DNA of 64,000 bases from Shimia sp. Alg240-R146 (GCF_947331465.1 NZ_CAMZOK010000001.1:620001-684000); one strand, 5' to 3'. Shown: positions 8,965 through 20,144, counted from the first letter of the stretch. The notes: generated from the letters alone by a model not told the origin. Program-made: numbers and translations.

Positions 8965-10707
8965 TCAGGCCGCTTTCGGGCCTCTTTTGGTGGCGTGCAG
9001 CGCGGTCCACGCATCGTATTGCGACAGAAAGACCTGCCCGCTGAGGTGATCAAGGAAGAGGCTGCGTGTGAGGCGGTCCATGACCGGCCCTTTTACCTCG
9101 GACAGGTGCAGGCGGATGCCCATATCCAGAAGGCGGGCGTGCATCGCTTCGAGGCTTTCCAAGGCAGAAAGATCAACTTCGTTCACGGCCGAGCACATCA
9201 GCACCACATCCGAGATCGGATCGTCACACACAACGCGGTCATAAACGTAGTCTTCCAAGAAGCGCGCGTTGGCGAAATACAGGCTTTCGTCGATGCGCAG
9301 AGTCACGAGGTGAGGCGCTGTTTTTACCTTATGGCGCAGGATGTTACGGAAGTGCTGCGTGTTTGGAACAAGGCCGACTTCTGCGACATGCGGGCGGGAG
9401 GTTTTATATAGATGCAGGGCAATAGAGAGGATCACGCCGGCACTCACGCCAGCTTCGACCCCCAAGCCCAAGGTGAGGGCGATGGTGGTGGCGACAGCGG
9501 CGAAGTCGACCTTGGAATACCCCCAGGCGGTGCGCAGGATCGACAGGTCAACGAGGCTGAGCACGGCGACGATGATCGTGGCGGCAAGCGTGGCCTTGGG
9601 GAGGAAGAACAGGAGCGGTGTGAGGAAGAGCGCGGCACCGGCAATCCCGATGGCGGTAAAGGCGCCTGCGGCGGGGGTTTGTGCGCCGGCGTCGAAGTTC
9701 ACAACCGAGCGGGCAAAGCCACCGGTGACGGGGTAACCGCCTGAAATTGCTGAGGCAATGTTGGAAGTGCCGAGGCCGATCAGTTCCTGATCCGGGTCGA
9801 TGCGCTGGCGGCGTTTGGCGGCCAGAGTTTGCGCCACGGACACGCTTTCGACAAAGCCGATGATTGAGATCAGGACCGCTGCGAGGAAGAGCTGCGACCA
9901 GAGATCGGGTGACAGGCTGGGCATTGAAAGCGGCGGCAGGCCGGTGGGCACCTCGCCAACGATTGAGACACCTTTGCCACCGAGATCAAAGAGATAGACC
10001 GCAAGCGTGGTGGCGGCGACGGCGGCAACAGGGCCGGCTTTGGTCAGCACATCGGCCAGACGTGGCGCGGTTCCAACACGCAGCAGGAGGGGTTTCAGGC
10101 CTTTGCGGGTCCAGAACAGAAAGCCAAGTGCAAAGACGCCGATGACAACCGTGTAGGCGTTGGTCTCGGCGATATGCGCCAAAAGGGAAGACAGCAATTC
10201 CGGCAGAGAATGGCCGTGGGCGGAGATACCAAAGATGTGCTTGAGCTGGCTGAAAGCGATCAGGATGCCGGAGGCCGTGATGAAACCGGCGATCACTGGA
10301 TGAGACAGAAAATTAGCAAGAAAACCAAGGCGTAACAGGCCCATGAGGGTCAGCATGATGCCGGACATAAAGGCCAGTGTGATGGCGGCGATCAGGTATT
10401 CGGCTGTGCCTTGTAAGGCGAGATTGCCAATAGCAGCAGCCGTCATCAGCGAGACCACTGCTACGGGACCAACGGCCAGAACGCGCGACGTGCCAAAGAT
10501 TGCATAGGCCACCAGCGGTAGGATCGAGGCGTAAAGGCCAACCTCTGGCGGCAGGCCAGCCAGCAGCGCATAGGCCAGCGATTGCGGGATCAGCATGATC
10601 GTGACGATCACCGCCGCAAGCATATCAGCACCAAAGGTGGCCTGGTCATACTGACGGGCCCAACTGAGAATGGGCAGGTAGCGGGTTATCTGATTTGAAA
10701 GCGGCAT
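8965..10707 (-). CDS. SulP family inorganic anion transporter with STAS domain
   Basis: The 580-residue inner-membrane protein probably exchanges sulfate, bicarbonate or another small anion with H+ or Na+. Residues about 15-430 form the transmembrane core, with the SulP signature VTIMLIPQSLAYALLAGLPPEVGLYAS near the N-terminus and EVGLYASILPLVAYAIFGTSR after it. Residues about 450-560 form a STAS domain (LRIDESLYFANARFLEDYV; VVLMCSAVNEVDLSALESLE). The gene stands alone, convergent with the sit operon and divergent from the oxoprolinase gene. The substrate cannot be read from sequence. Confidence 0.9.
   Translation of the reverse strand: MPLSNQITRYLPILSWARQYDQATFGADMLAAVIVTIMLIPQSLAYALLAGLPPEVGLYASILPLVAYAIFGTSRVLAVGPVAVVSLMTAAAIGNLALQGTAEYLIAAITLAFMSGIMLTLMGLLRLGFLANFLSHPVIAGFITASGILIAFSQLKHIFGISAHGHSLPELLSSLLAHIAETNAYTVVIGVFALGFLFWTRKGLKPLLLRVGTAPRLADVLTKAGPVAAVAATTLAVYLFDLGGKGVSIVGEVPTGLPPLSMPSLSPDLWSQLFLAAVLISIIGFVESVSVAQTLAAKRRQRIDPDQELIGLGTSNIASAISGGYPVTGGFARSVVNFDAGAQTPAAGAFTAIGIAGAALFLTPLLFFLPKATLAATIIVAVLSLVDLSILRTAWGYSKVDFAAVATTIALTLGLGVEAGVSAGVILSIALHLYKTSRPHVAEVGLVPNTQHFRNILRHKVKTAPHLVTLRIDESLYFANARFLEDYVYDRVVCDDPISDVVLMCSAVNEVDLSALESLEAMHARLLDMGIRLHLSEVKGPVMDRLTRSLFLDHLSGQVFLSQYDAWTALHATKRGPKAA
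8967..8989 (+). terminator. Short terminator-like hairpin after the sit operon
   Basis: AGGCC (8967-8971) pairs with GGCCT (8979-8983) around a 7-base loop, followed by TCTTTT. It lies inside the 3' end of the convergent SulP gene. The stem is short, so this is a tentative call. Confidence 0.4.
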
Positions 10708-11002
10708 GGGGCCTCGGATGTGAGTCGTGTTGAGGGTTTATATATTCAGTTTTTGGAATAAGTGAAGGGTGTGATTGCTGGAAGTCGAGAAGAAAGTGGC
10801 GGGCATTTGAAGAATCAGGAGTTAACCGGCTGAAAACAGACAAAACCGGTGTCTGCATCGCGTCGGTATCACGGCGGTATCGCGTAGGCGTCGGTTTGGC
10901 AGTGCACTGCGTGACCTCAACGGGCGTTGCGCCTACTTCGGCTGCGTTGACATCCGGCGCAAAGGTGCCAAAACCTGTGGTGTCCAAATGGGGAGAGCTG
11001 AG
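10708..11002. promoter_or_regulatory. Divergent intergenic region with a 12-bp palindrome and short tandem motifs
   Basis: This 295-bp region separates the divergent SulP and oxoprolinase genes. It contains the perfect palindrome GCAGTGCACTGC (10899-10910), a candidate operator. Just before it are loosely repeated 11-mers of the type CGCGTCGGTAT / CACGGCGGTAT (about 10858-10895). No ORF or RNA gene is seen. Confidence 0.4.
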
Positions 11003-14000
11003 ATGAGCGGCGCGTGGGAATTCTGGATCGACCGGGGTGGCACTTTTACCGATATCGTTGCGCGCAAGCCAGAAGGCGACGTGGTCACGCACAAGCTGTT
11101 GTCGGAAAATCCGGAACGCTATCGCGATGCTGCCGTGCAAGGCATTCGCGACCTTATGGGGGTGACCGGTGAATTTGCGGAGGGCTCCATCGGCGCGGTG
11201 AAGATGGGCACGACGGTGGCGACCAACGCCTTGTTGGAACGCAAGGGGGAGCGGGTGGCTTTGGTGATTACCCAAGGGTTCCGTGATCTGTTGTTGATTG
11301 GTTATCAGACACGGCCACGCTTGTTTGATTTGGAAATCAAACGGCCTGATCTGCTGTATGAAACCGTGATCGAAATGGATGAGCGTCTGGATGCCGAGGG
11401 CGGGGTTGTCCGCGCGCTTAATGAGGACGCCTTGCGTGGCCAAATGCAGGCGGTTTTTGACGACGGAATTCGCGCCATCGCGATTGCCGGACTGCATGGT
11501 TATTTGAACCCAGTGCACGAAAAACGCGCCGCCGAGATGGCACGCGAGATCGGATTTTCACAGGTGTCCGTGAGCCACGAGGTCTCGCGTCTCGCAAAAC
11601 TTGTGGGGCGCGGCGATACCACGGTGGTAGATGCCTATCTGTCACCCATTCTGCGGCGCTATGTGGATCAGGTGGCCGGTGCGATTGACGTGGGGTCTGC
11701 CAGTGAGCGGTTGCTGTTTATGCAATCAAACGGTGGCTTGACGGACGCGAGCCTGTTTCACGGGCGTGATGCCATTCTGTCGGGACCTGCGGGTGGTATT
11801 GTTGGCATGGTCAAGACCGGCGAGGCGGCAGGATATGACCGGCTGATCGGCTTTGACATGGGCGGTACATCAACGGATGTGAGCCATTATGCGGGCGACT
11901 ATGAACGCAGCTTTGAGACCGAAGTGGCGGGCGTGCGGATGCGCGCGCCGATGATGGATATTCACACCGTTGCGGCCGGTGGCGGCTCGATCTGTACGTT
12001 CCGTGACGGGCGGTTTCAGGTGGGGCCGGAAAGTGCTGGGGCCGATCCCGGACCGGCGTGTTATCGACGCGGTGGGCCGCTGACAGTCACCGATTGTAAC
12101 GTGATGCTGGGTAAGCTGAACCCCGATCATTTCCCGCATGTGTTTGGGCGCGGTGGCGACTTGCCGTTGGACGTGGATGTGGTGCGCACCAAGTTTGCCG
12201 AAATGGCGGCGCAGGTGGCGACCGAGACCGGAGAGACGGCGCGCAGCCCCGAGGAGATGGCCGAAGGCTTCTTGCGGATTGCCGTTGATAACATGGCAAA
12301 CGCGATCAAGAAGATTTCTGTTCAGCGCGGGCATGATGTGACGGGCTATGCGTTGCAATGTTTTGGCGGCGCTGGTGGGCAGCACGCTTGTTTGGTGGCG
12401 GATGCGCTGGGCATGACCAAAGTGTTCATTCACCCGCACGCCGGGGTTTTGTCAGCCTACGGCATGGGGCTGGCCGAGATCCGCGCGATGCGCGAGGTGC
12501 AGTTGGACGCGCCGCTTTCGGATGTTGCGGCGGCAGAGGTGGCGCTGGCAGCAATCGCTAAAGAGGCGCGTGCCGAGGTTGTGGCGCAGGGCGTGGCGGA
12601 CGTGACGATCGAGGCGCGGGCGCATTTGCGCTATGACGGCAGCCATCAACCGCTTGAGGTCGCATTTGGCACCGTGGCCGAGATGCAGGCGGCGTTTGAA
12701 GAGGTTCACAAGCAGCGGTTTGGCTTTATCAGCCCGGAACGGGGCCTGCTGTTTGATATGCTGAGTGCGGAGGCGATTGGCGAGACCGGTGAGGCGCCGG
12801 GCGTGGTGCCGCTTGGCACAAGCGACGCGCCAAAGGCGCAGATCGCCGTGCATGTTGGTGAGGGGCGGCGTGATGTGCCGCTTTATGACCGCGATACGCT
12901 GAGTGCTGCGGCGGTGATTGCCGGACCGGCGGTGATTTCGGAAAAGACCGGCACCAACGTGGTGGAACCGGGGTGGGCAGCGCGGCTTGATGGTATGGGC
13001 AACTTGATCCTTGAGCGTGTTGAGGAAATGGCGCGGGAGCGGGCTGCGGGCACGACCGTTGATCCAGTGTTGCTGGAAGTGTTCAACAACCTGTTTATGT
13101 CCGTCGCCGATCAGATGGGGGCGACGCTGGCGAACACGTCGTGGTCTGTGAACATCAAGGAACGGCTGGATTTCAGCTGTGCGATCTTTGACACCGAAGG
13201 CGATCTGGTGGCCAACGCGCCGCATGTGCCGGTGCACCTTGGCAGTATGGCCGAAAGCATCCGCACCGTGATGCGTGAGAATGCGGGCGACATTCACGAG
13301 GGCGATGCCTTTATGCTGAACTCGCCCTACAATGGCGGCACCCATTTGCCGGATGTCACCGTGGTGACGCCGGTGTTTCATGGCGGCGAGGTGGTGTTCT
13401 GGCTTGGCTCTCGCGGGCACCATGCCGACATTGGCGGTCGCACACCGGGATCGGGGCCGCCTGACAGCACGCACATCGACCACGAAGGCGTGTTGATCGA
13501 CAATGTGCGGCTGGTGAGCGGTGGGGATTTGCAGGATCAAGTGGCACGCGATGTGTTGGCCTCCGGCATGTATCCGGCGCGCAATCCCGATCAGAACATG
13601 GCGGACCTTAAGGCGCAGGTGGCGGCCAATGAGACCGGGCGGCGGGAGTTGCTGAAGGTTGTGGATCACTATGGATTGGGCGTGGTGCAGGCCTATATGG
13701 GCCACGTGCAGGACAACGCCGAGGAAAGCGTGCGGCGGGTGATTGACCGGCTGACAGACGGATCGTTCAGCTACCCGATGGATCATGGAGCCAGCATCGA
13801 GGTGCAGGTCTCGGTGGATCGGGACGCGCGCGAGGCGGTGATTGATTTCACCGGAACAAGCGGGCAGCACCCGGGCAATTACAATGCGCCGATGTCGGTG
13901 TGCCGCGCGGTGGTTTTGTATGTGTTCCGCACCATGGTGGGCGCGGAAATTCCGCTGAACGAGGGCTGTCTGAAACCGCTTCGGATTGTGGTGCCGGACG

Positions 14001-14581
14001 GGTCGATGCTCAATCCAGTCTATCCGGCGGCGGTGATTGCGGGCAACACAGAGGTCAGTCAGGCGACCTGCAATGCATTGTATGGCGCGCTGGGCGTAAT
14101 GGCCTGTTCGCAAGCCACAATGAACAACTTCATCTGGGGCAATGACGCGTTTCAGAACTATGAAACCATTGCAGGTGGTACGGGCGCTGGGCCGGGATTT
14201 AACGGCTGTGATGCGGTGCAGACGCATATGACCAATACGCGCTCGACCGATCCCGAAATTCTGGAAAAACGCTTTCCGGTACGGTTGGAGGAATTTGGCG
14301 TGCGCGCAAACTCTGGCGGTGTCGGGCGCTGGTCTGGCGGCAACGGGTCGATGCGCAAGCTGCGCTTTCTTGCGCCGGTGACGGTTACGACGCTGTGCTC
14401 GCATCGCGAAGTGCCGCCGTTTGGCGTTGACGGCGGGGCGCCTGGGTCTGTTGGCGTGAACTGGGCAGAAATGCCGGATGGAACACGCGTCGACCTGAAG
14501 GGGTTTGACGAGATCGATCTGCCAGCGGGCGCCGTGTTTGGCATGGGCTCGCCTGGGGGCGGGGGCTGGGGCAAAGCGTAG
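11003..14581 (+). CDS. Fused hydantoinase A/B family protein, ATP-dependent 5-oxoprolinase type
   Basis: The 1192-residue product fuses the two halves that are separate HyuA and HyuB subunits elsewhere. Residues 1 to about 680 are the HyuA half, with an ASKHA-type phosphate loop ([13 protein letters not shown]) and [13 protein letters not shown]. From about 690 the HyuB half begins ([30 protein letters not shown]) and continues through [16 protein letters not shown] and [10 protein letters not shown]. The fused form is typical of 5-oxoprolinase (5-oxoproline + ATP + 2 H2O to glutamate), a cytosolic enzyme. GGGAG eight bases before the ATG at 11003 supports that start over 10988. Hydantoin or another lactam remains possible as substrate. 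Confidence 0.85.
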   Translation: MSGAWEFWIDRGGTFTDIVARKPEGDVVTHKLLSENPERYRDAAVQGIRDLMGVTGEFAEGSIGAVKMGTTVATNALLERKGERVALVITQGFRDLLLIGYQTRPRLFDLEIKRPDLLYETVIEMDERLDAEGGVVRALNEDALRGQMQAVFDDGIRAIAIAGLHGYLNPVHEKRAAEMAREIGFSQVSVSHEVSRLAKLVGRGDTTVVDAYLSPILRRYVDQVAGAIDVGSASERLLFMQSNGGLTDASLFHGRDAILSGPAGGIVGMVKTGEAAGYDRLIGFDMGGTSTDVSHYAGDYERSFETEVAGVRMRAPMMDIHTVAAGGGSICTFRDGRFQVGPESAGADPGPACYRRGGPLTVTDCNVMLGKLNPDHFPHVFGRGGDLPLDVDVVRTKFAEMAAQVATETGETARSPEEMAEGFLRIAVDNMANAIKKISVQRGHDVTGYALQCFGGAGGQHACLVADALGMTKVFIHPHAGVLSAYGMGLAEIRAMREVQLDAPLSDVAAAEVALAAIAKEARAEVVAQGVADVTIEARAHLRYDGSHQPLEVAFGTVAEMQAAFEEVHKQRFGFISPERGLLFDMLSAEAIGETGEAPGVVPLGTSDAPKAQIAVHVGEGRRDVPLYDRDTLSAAAVIAGPAVISEKTGTNVVEPGWAARLDGMGNLILERVEEMARERAAGTTVDPVLLEVFNNLFMSVADQMGATLANTSWSVNIKERLDFSCAIFDTEGDLVANAPHVPVHLGSMAESIRTVMRENAGDIHEGDAFMLNSPYNGGTHLPDVTVVTPVFHGGEVVFWLGSRGHHADIGGRTPGSGPPDSTHIDHEGVLIDNVRLVSGGDLQDQVARDVLASGMYPARNPDQNMADLKAQVAANETGRRELLKVVDHYGLGVVQAYMGHVQDNAEESVRRVIDRLTDGSFSYPMDHGASIEVQVSVDRDAREAVIDFTGTSGQHPGNYNAPMSVCRAVVLYVFRTMVGAEIPLNEGCLKPLRIVVPDGSMLNPVYPAAVIAGNTEVSQATCNALYGALGVMACSQATMNNFIWGNDAFQNYETIAGGTGAGPGFNGCDAVQTHMTNTRSTDPEILEKRFPVRLEEFGVRANSGGVGRWSGGNGSMRKLRFLAPVTVTTLCSHREVPPFGVDGGAPGSVGVNWAEMPDGTRVDLKGFDEIDLPAGAVFGMGSPGGGGWGKA

Positions 14582-14588
14582 AAAAGAG

Positions 14589-14623
14589 AATCAGCGCCCG
14601 AATTTGGCGGGCGCTGATTGTTT
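14589..14623. terminator. Strong bidirectional intrinsic terminator
   Basis: A perfect 12-bp stem, AATCAGCGCCCG (14589-14600) with CGGGCGCTGATT (14608-14619), has a 7-base loop and T-rich flank. It lies 7 bp after the oxoprolinase stop and 4 bp before the stop of the convergent aminotransferase gene, so it probably ends both transcripts. Confidence 0.85.
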
Positions 14624-14626
14624 GCG

Positions 14627-15979
14627 TTAGGCCGCCGAAAAACCAGCATCCAAAGCGGACAGGATCGTGTTGACCTCGGCCTCGGAAATGGTCAGCGGTG
14701 GCGACATCATAACGTTGTGCGCGCCAAGACGAACCATGGCACCGGCCTGATAGGTGGCTTCGTGCACTTTCTTCATGGTGGCCATGTCCATTGGTGTCTT
14801 GGCGTCTTTGTCTGACACCAACTCAATCCCTGTCATCAGGCCATGGCCGCCGCGCACATCGCCGATGATGTCGTGTTTCTCGGCAAGTTTCCGTACGCCA
14901 TCGTATAGTTGCGTGCCGCGTGCGGCGGCGTTGGTTTTGGTGTCGAGCCGTTGGGTCTCGGCCAGACAGGCGACAACGGCGGCAGACCCAACAGGATGCG
15001 CCGAATAGGTGTAGCCGTGGAAGATGCCGGCCTCGCCGGTTTGGTCGTTCTCAAAAACATCCGCGACCTTGTCGCCAACCATGCAGGCACCGACAGGGAA
15101 ATAGCCGGAGGTGATGCCTTTGGCGACGGTCATCATGTCGGGCTGAACGCCCCAGTGCCGCGCGCCGGACCAGTCGCCAGTGCGGCCAAAACCGGTGATA
15201 ACTTCGTCAGAAATCATCAGGATGCCGTGGCGATCACAGATTTCGCGCATCAGGCGCATAAAAGAAGAGTCTGGTACAATCACGCCGCCCGCGCCCTGAA
15301 TGGGTTCCATGATAAATGCAGCGATGGTGTTGGCGCCCTGAAAGGCGATCTCGTCTTCCATCGCGGCGGCGATGTTTTGCGCCAGCTGCGCGGGATCGGT
15401 TTCGTTGAACGGATTGCGATAGGTATAAGGCGCGGGTAGATGGAAACAGCCCGGCAGCAGGGGTTCGTAGTTGATGCGGAAACGGTTGTTGCCATTTACT
15501 GACGCGCCACCAAAGTGGGTGCCGTGGTAGCCCTTCTTAAGGCTGAGAAACTTGGTGCGGGTCGGTTCGCCCCGAAGCCGGTGATATTGACGGGAAAGGC
15601 GCAGGGCGGTTTCCACCGAGTCCGAGCCGCCGGAGGTAAAGAACACTCGCGTCATGCCGTCCGCGTCAAAGAATTCGCGCACGGCGTAGGACGCCTCGAT
15701 GGCCGGTGGGTTGGAGGTGCCGGCAAAGGCAGAGTAGTAAGGCAGATCGTAAAGCTGTTTGGCGATCGCCTCTTTCACGACGTCGTTGGAGTAGCCGAGG
15801 TTCACGCACCACAGACCCCCCACAGCATCAACCGTGGAATGGCCGTCGATGTCGGTGATTTTCACACCTTTTGCGCCTTTGATGATCTTGGGCGGCGTGC
15901 CGTGACTGTCCCCGGGGGCACCCATCGGATGCCAAAGATGGCGGGCGTTGTTTTCCTTGAGGAAGTTGTCGTCTTTCAT
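14627..15979 (-). CDS. Class III (omega) aminotransferase
   Basis: The 450-residue PLP enzyme transfers amino groups from an omega-amino donor (beta-alanine, taurine, putrescine or similar) to pyruvate or 2-oxoglutarate. It shows FTSGGSDSVETALRLSRQYH, the aspartate block ISDEVITGFGRTGDW and the PLP lysine in VAKGITSGYFPVGA, near residue 287. The start MKDDNFLKENN at 15979 is preferred over 16021 because the upstream stretch is not conserved-looking. The gene stands alone and is divergent from mutL. The donor cannot be fixed from sequence. Confidence 0.85.
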   Translation of the reverse strand: MKDDNFLKENNARHLWHPMGAPGDSHGTPPKIIKGAKGVKITDIDGHSTVDAVGGLWCVNLGYSNDVVKEAIAKQLYDLPYYSAFAGTSNPPAIEASYAVREFFDADGMTRVFFTSGGSDSVETALRLSRQYHRLRGEPTRTKFLSLKKGYHGTHFGGASVNGNNRFRINYEPLLPGCFHLPAPYTYRNPFNETDPAQLAQNIAAAMEDEIAFQGANTIAAFIMEPIQGAGGVIVPDSSFMRLMREICDRHGILMISDEVITGFGRTGDWSGARHWGVQPDMMTVAKGITSGYFPVGACMVGDKVADVFENDQTGEAGIFHGYTYSAHPVGSAAVVACLAETQRLDTKTNAAARGTQLYDGVRKLAEKHDIIGDVRGGHGLMTGIELVSDKDAKTPMDMATMKKVHEATYQAGAMVRLGAHNVMMSPPLTISEAEVNTILSALDAGFSAA

Positions 15980-16130
15980 GGTGGCGCTCCCTTGGCTGCG
16001 GGGGTGAGTCCGGCAGGTCAAAAAATTTGATCAAATATTGCCGCAAGCGGTTTGGGCTGTCCAGCAAAAGCGGCAAAGGCAATGCAAACGCGGTGGTAGA
16101 ATCAAACGGGAACATGCTAGATTTGGTCCC

Positions 16131-18020
16131 ATGCCTGTGGATAACCCCAACATAAGCCAAGATTTGCCTGTCATCCGTCAGCTGGATGATGCTGCGATCA
16201 ACCGGATTGCGGCAGGTGAAGTGGTCGAACGACCCGCGTCTGCGGTTAAAGAGTTGGTGGAAAACGCCATTGACGCGGGCAGCATGCGGATCGAGATCGC
16301 TTATGCCGACGGGGGCAAAACGCTTATTCGCATCACGGATGACGGCTGTGGCATCTCTGAGGCGCAGTTGCCGCTGGCGTTGTCACGCCATGCGACCTCC
16401 AAAATCGATGGCAGCGATTTGTTAGACATCCACACGTTTGGGTTTCGCGGCGAGGCCTTACCGTCGCTGGGCGCCGTTGGGCGGCTGACGATCACATCAC
16501 GTGTCGGATCTGCACCGGCAGCGCGCATTTCGGTGGAGGGCAGCGTGATGGGGCCGGTCAAACCGGCGGCGCTGTCAGGGGGCACCATCGTTGAGCTGCG
16601 GGATCTGTTTTATGCCACGCCCGCACGTCTGAAGTTTATGCGCACGGATCGCGCCGAGGCGCAGGCGATCACGGATGTGGTCAAACGTCTGGCGATGGCG
16701 GAGCCGTTCATTGGTTTTACGCTGCGCGATGTGACTGGCGGCGGCGAAGGGCGCGTGACCTTTCGCACCGAGGCCGAAACCGGCGATTTGTTTGACGCTT
16801 TGCACGGGCGATTGGCGAAGATCATCGGCAAGGAATTTGCCGAAAACGCGCTGCGGATCGATGCAGAACGCGAGGGGCTGCGGCTGATTGGGTATGCGGC
16901 GTTGCCGACCTATTCGCGAGGCTCGTCGGTGGCGCAATATCTGTTCGTGAACGGAAGACCGGTTAAAGACAAGTTGCTGGTCGGGGCGTTACGTGGGGCG
17001 TATTTCGATTACCTGAGCCGCGACCGGCATCCGGCAGCGGCGCTGTTTATTGATTGCGATCCGCATTTGGTGGACGTGAACGTACATCCGGCGAAATCCG
17101 AGGTGCGGTTCCGCGATCCCGGTATGGCGCGGGGCTTGATCGTTTCCAGTTTACGTCACGCATTGGCAGAAGCAGGGCATCGGGCGTCGACAACTGTGGC
17201 CGGTGCCACGCTGGGCGCGTTTCGGCCCGAGCAGATCGGCGCGCTTGGCGCGACGCCACAAAGTCCACAGGGTGTGGCGCGGGTGTATCAGATGGACCGC
17301 CCGTCGATGGGCGCGCGCGCGGCGGCATATCAGGCGCAGGCGCCAATGGCGGCCTCGGAGCCGGGATTTGCAGATCTGACGGAAGCCTATTCTGCGCGAG
17401 TGGAGCCGGTTGTGCAGGCGGCCCAGCCAGAGGTTGAGGCCTTGCCGTTGGGCGCGGCGCGGGCGCAGGTGCATGAGAATTACATCGTCGCGCAGACCGA
17501 GACAGGCATGGTGATTGTCGATCAGCACGCGGCACATGAGCGGCTGGTGTACGAAAAGCTGAAACATCAGATGGCGGAAAACGGCGTTGCGGCGCAGGCG
17601 TTGTTGATCCCGGAAATTGTGGATCTGTCCGAGGGCGATTGCGCGCGCATTCTGGCGGTGGCCGAGCCGCTGAGCAAATTGGGTCTGACGCTGGAAGCCT
17701 TTGGTGGCAGCGCGGTTGCCGTGCGTGAAACGCCTGCATTGCTCGGAGAGGTCAACGCGCGAGCGATGGTGCTCGATATCCTTGATGAGCTGGACGATCA
17801 GGGCGAGAGCATGTTGGTGCAGGCCAAGCTTGAAGCGATCCTAAGCCGCGTGGCTTGTCATGGGTCGATCCGGTCGGGGCGGCGGATGCGGGCCGAAGAA
17901 ATGAACGCTTTACTGCGCGAGATGGAAGCGACGCCGCATTCCGGACAGTGCAACCACGGACGGCCGACCTATGTGGAACTCAAGCTGAGCGATATTGAGC
18001 GGTTGTTTGGGCGGACGTGA
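16131..18020 (+). CDS. mutL: DNA mismatch repair protein MutL
   Basis: The 629-residue product has an N-terminal GHKL ATPase ([27 protein letters not shown]) and a transducer domain. A low-complexity Ala/Gln/Pro linker spans about residues 360-440, followed by a C-terminal dimerisation domain. That domain contains [12 protein letters not shown] near residue 464, which fits the metal-dependent nicking motif DQHA(X)2E(X)4E. Bacteria with this motif generally lack MutH, so this MutL should nick the daughter strand itself. The start at 16131 places the conserved [29 protein letters not shown] block near the N-terminus; the longer frame from 16038 is rejected. Confidence 0.95.
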   Translation: MPVDNPNISQDLPVIRQLDDAAINRIAAGEVVERPASAVKELVENAIDAGSMRIEIAYADGGKTLIRITDDGCGISEAQLPLALSRHATSKIDGSDLLDIHTFGFRGEALPSLGAVGRLTITSRVGSAPAARISVEGSVMGPVKPAALSGGTIVELRDLFYATPARLKFMRTDRAEAQAITDVVKRLAMAEPFIGFTLRDVTGGGEGRVTFRTEAETGDLFDALHGRLAKIIGKEFAENALRIDAEREGLRLIGYAALPTYSRGSSVAQYLFVNGRPVKDKLLVGALRGAYFDYLSRDRHPAAALFIDCDPHLVDVNVHPAKSEVRFRDPGMARGLIVSSLRHALAEAGHRASTTVAGATLGAFRPEQIGALGATPQSPQGVARVYQMDRPSMGARAAAYQAQAPMAASEPGFADLTEAYSARVEPVVQAAQPEVEALPLGAARAQVHENYIVAQTETGMVIVDQHAAHERLVYEKLKHQMAENGVAAQALLIPEIVDLSEGDCARILAVAEPLSKLGLTLEAFGGSAVAVRETPALLGEVNARAMVLDILDELDDQGESMLVQAKLEAILSRVACHGSIRSGRRMRAEEMNALLREMEATPHSGQCNHGRPTYVELKLSDIERLFGRT

Positions 18021-18083
18021 AACATCGACGGGTCAGGCAAGATCCGACTTTTGGTCTGAGAGAATAAGAATGAACGGGCGAGC

Positions 18084-19238
18084 ATGATCACTATTGGCAC
18101 CTATACCCTGAGCGTTGCAGAGACCGCTGGCTTGGCCATTGCGGTGCTGCTGGTTGTTCTCTTGATAATGGCGATCCGCGCGGCGGGAAAATCGGCGCGG
18201 ATGGCGGAACCCTTGGCACATCAGATGGGGTCGCTGGGGCAGCGGGTCCAGTCGTTGGGAGACGGACAGCAGCAGTTGGCCGGTGGGCTTAATCAGGTTG
18301 TCGAAAGTCAGGCGGCGGCGCAGGCGCAGTTGTTGCAGCACATGGAAAAAAGGCTGTCGCAGGTCAATTTGCAGATGACAGAGAATCTGCAGGGCTCCGC
18401 GCGGCGCACGGCGCATTCTTTGGGGGAGTTGCAAGAACGGCTCAAGACCATCGACAAGGCGCAAGAGAATATCACGCGGTTGTCCGGCGATGTTCTGAGT
18501 TTGCAAGACATTCTGAGCAACAAGCAAACCCGCGGCGCGTTTGGGGAAATTCAGTTGAACGATATTGTCAGCAAGGCGCTGCCATCTGACAGCTATAAGC
18601 TGCAACATACGCTATCGAATGGTAAGCGCGCGGATTGTCTGATCCACCTACCGAACCCTCCGGGGCCAATTGTGATCGACAGCAAGTTCCCGCTTGAGGC
18701 CTATGAGATGCTGCGCAATGCCAGTACGCAGGGTGAGCTGGACGCTGCGGCGCGGATGCTGCGTACGTCGGTCAAAAAACACATCAAGGATATCTCGGAG
18801 AAATACATTCTTGATGGGGAAACCGCTGATGGCGCGCTGATGTTTTTGCCGTCCGAGGCAGTTTATGCCGAGTTGCACGCCAACTTTCCGGAGCTGGTGC
18901 GAGACGGGTTTGAGGCGCGGGTGTGGATCGTGTCGCCGACCACTTGCATGGCGACGCTCAACACCATGCGCGCCATTTTGAAAGACGCGCGGATGCGGGA
19001 ACAGGCGGGGGCCATTCGCAAGGAGTTGGGGCTGTTGCACAAGGATGTGGACCGCCTTGGGACGCGGGTGGAAAATCTGGATCGGCATTTCACGCAGGCG
19101 GCGAAGGACGTGTCCGAGATCAAGATCAGCGCAGACAAGGCAGGCCGGCGGGCGCGGCGGTTGGACAGTTTCGATTTCGAGGAACTGGCGCCGGATGAGA
19201 GCGACAAAGTGGTGCCGTTGACCAAGCCGGAGGGGTGA
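18084..19238 (+). CDS. rmuC: DNA recombination protein RmuC homologue
   Basis: The 384-residue product has an N-terminal membrane anchor (AGLAIAVLLVVLLIMAIRA, about residues 15-33) and a long Gln/Ala-rich coiled coil to about residue 140. A restriction-endonuclease-fold region follows, with NKQTRGAFGEIQLNDIVSKALP and IVIDSKFPLEAYE. RmuC family proteins limit recombination at inverted repeats, and some have been linked to phage defence. It is 63 bp after mutL on the same strand, so the two DNA-maintenance genes may be co-transcribed. Confidence 0.88.
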   Translation: MITIGTYTLSVAETAGLAIAVLLVVLLIMAIRAAGKSARMAEPLAHQMGSLGQRVQSLGDGQQQLAGGLNQVVESQAAAQAQLLQHMEKRLSQVNLQMTENLQGSARRTAHSLGELQERLKTIDKAQENITRLSGDVLSLQDILSNKQTRGAFGEIQLNDIVSKALPSDSYKLQHTLSNGKRADCLIHLPNPPGPIVIDSKFPLEAYEMLRNASTQGELDAAARMLRTSVKKHIKDISEKYILDGETADGALMFLPSEAVYAELHANFPELVRDGFEARVWIVSPTTCMATLNTMRAILKDARMREQAGAIRKELGLLHKDVDRLGTRVENLDRHFTQAAKDVSEIKISADKAGRRARRLDSFDFEELAPDESDKVVPLTKPEG

Positions 19239-19269
19239 CGTGGTCGCCTGGGGCTTTTGGCGGCGGACG

Positions 19270-19366
19270 CCTTCGGCGAGGGTACTTGGAGCCAGAAAGA
19301 AGGCGCGGAAATTTCTTTCTGGCCAAAAAACCCACGGGGTCCGGGGCAGAGCCCCGGCTTTGCCCA
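19270..19366 (+). repeat. Dispersed intergenic repeat, copy B (inverted pair)
   Basis: This follows rmuC. GGGTACTTGGAGCCAGAAAG (from 19280) is nearly the inverse of CTTTCTGGCCAAAAAACCC (from 19315), so two arms face each other. GGGGCAGAGCCCC (19343-19355) follows. The 19239-19521 gap holds no other recognisable gene. Confidence 0.65.
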
Positions 19367-19521
19367 AGGCTTAGAGGCGCAGCTTGCTGCGTCTTTCAAG
19401 GCGCGGGAGCCCGTGGTGAAGGCAAGATCACGCCAATTGACCGAAAAAACCATTTGCGCCACATCAAAGACGGGTCGATGCTGGTGCAACACACTAGGAG
19501 CGACCAGAACGGAGACGCACC

Positions 19522-19848
19522 ATGTTAGAAATATCCCCATGGCAAGTGGCGCAGGTCGTGCTGATGTCCCGTGAACTGAACCGGGCAGAAGGCGAACTGA
19601 GGGCCTTTATCGAACGACTCAACGAAGATGAACAGGCCAGTCTTGTGGCCGTGATGTGGGTGGGCCGCGAAGCCTTTGCCGCAGGCGAGCTGGCCGAAGC
19701 GATCCGCACGGCCAAGACAGAAAACACGGTTCCGACAGCCGACTATCTTCTGGGATCGCCGCACCTAAGCGATCATTTGGAGAGCGGAATGGAAGAGCTT
19801 GGCTTGTCACTAAGCGACGAAGAAGACGACCTCGTGCGGCGCGGTTAA
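19522..19848 (+). CDS. DUF3775 family small protein
   Basis: The 108-residue protein of unknown function resembles the alphaproteobacterial DUF3775 family: an N-terminal ISPWQVAQVVLMSRELNRAEGELRAFIERL helix, LVAVMWVGREAFAAGELAEAI in the middle and a TADYLLGSPHLSDHLESGMEEL tail. It is acidic, appears all-helical, has no signal peptide or membrane segment, and is probably cytosolic. GGAGACGCACC precedes the ATG. It stands alone between the repeat element and the Hint-protein leader, so context gives no role. Confidence 0.75.
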   Translation: MLEISPWQVAQVVLMSRELNRAEGELRAFIERLNEDEQASLVAVMWVGREAFAAGELAEAIRTAKTENTVPTADYLLGSPHLSDHLESGMEELGLSLSDEEDDLVRRG

Positions 19849-20058
19849 CGGACGCTTTTCGGCTCTGCGCCGCGCTGTTTGCGGTGCGGTTTTGGCGAAG
19901 ACGCCAACCTTTTGTTAATTTATGCCAAGGCGGCCTGCGACCCTTTTCGTGGGCCTCTTTTGCTCCCACCTGTGGACCGTTGGGAAACAGAACCCGCTGA
20001 TACGGGTCTTCGCACAATCGACACCCTTTTTGCGGAACGGATGCGTTTCTGCAGGGCT

Positions 20059-20106
20059 CTTGCACGCGATTTCGTGCGGGCCGTAACGGGCGTGTTCGCG
20101 TGCAAG
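20059..20106 (+). promoter_or_regulatory. Inverted repeat in the leader of the Hint-domain gene
   Basis: CTTGCACGCGA (20059-20069) and TCGCGTGCAAG (20096-20106) form a perfect 11-bp stem closing a 26-base loop, which itself holds the small palindrome CCGTAACGG. There is no T-run, so it is not a classic terminator. It ends 38 bases before the Hint gene ATG and could be an mRNA leader structure or a binding site. The rest of the 19849-20144 gap has no gene. Confidence 0.45.
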
Positions 20107-20144
20107 GCTTCGTGGTTGTGGGGTTATTTTAAAGGGGCAGAGGT

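Noticed and set aside
12452..14404. 650-codon open frame on the minus strand
   Set aside because: It lies fully opposite the oxoprolinase gene, is His/Arg-rich as antisense frames in high-GC DNA are, and has no domain.
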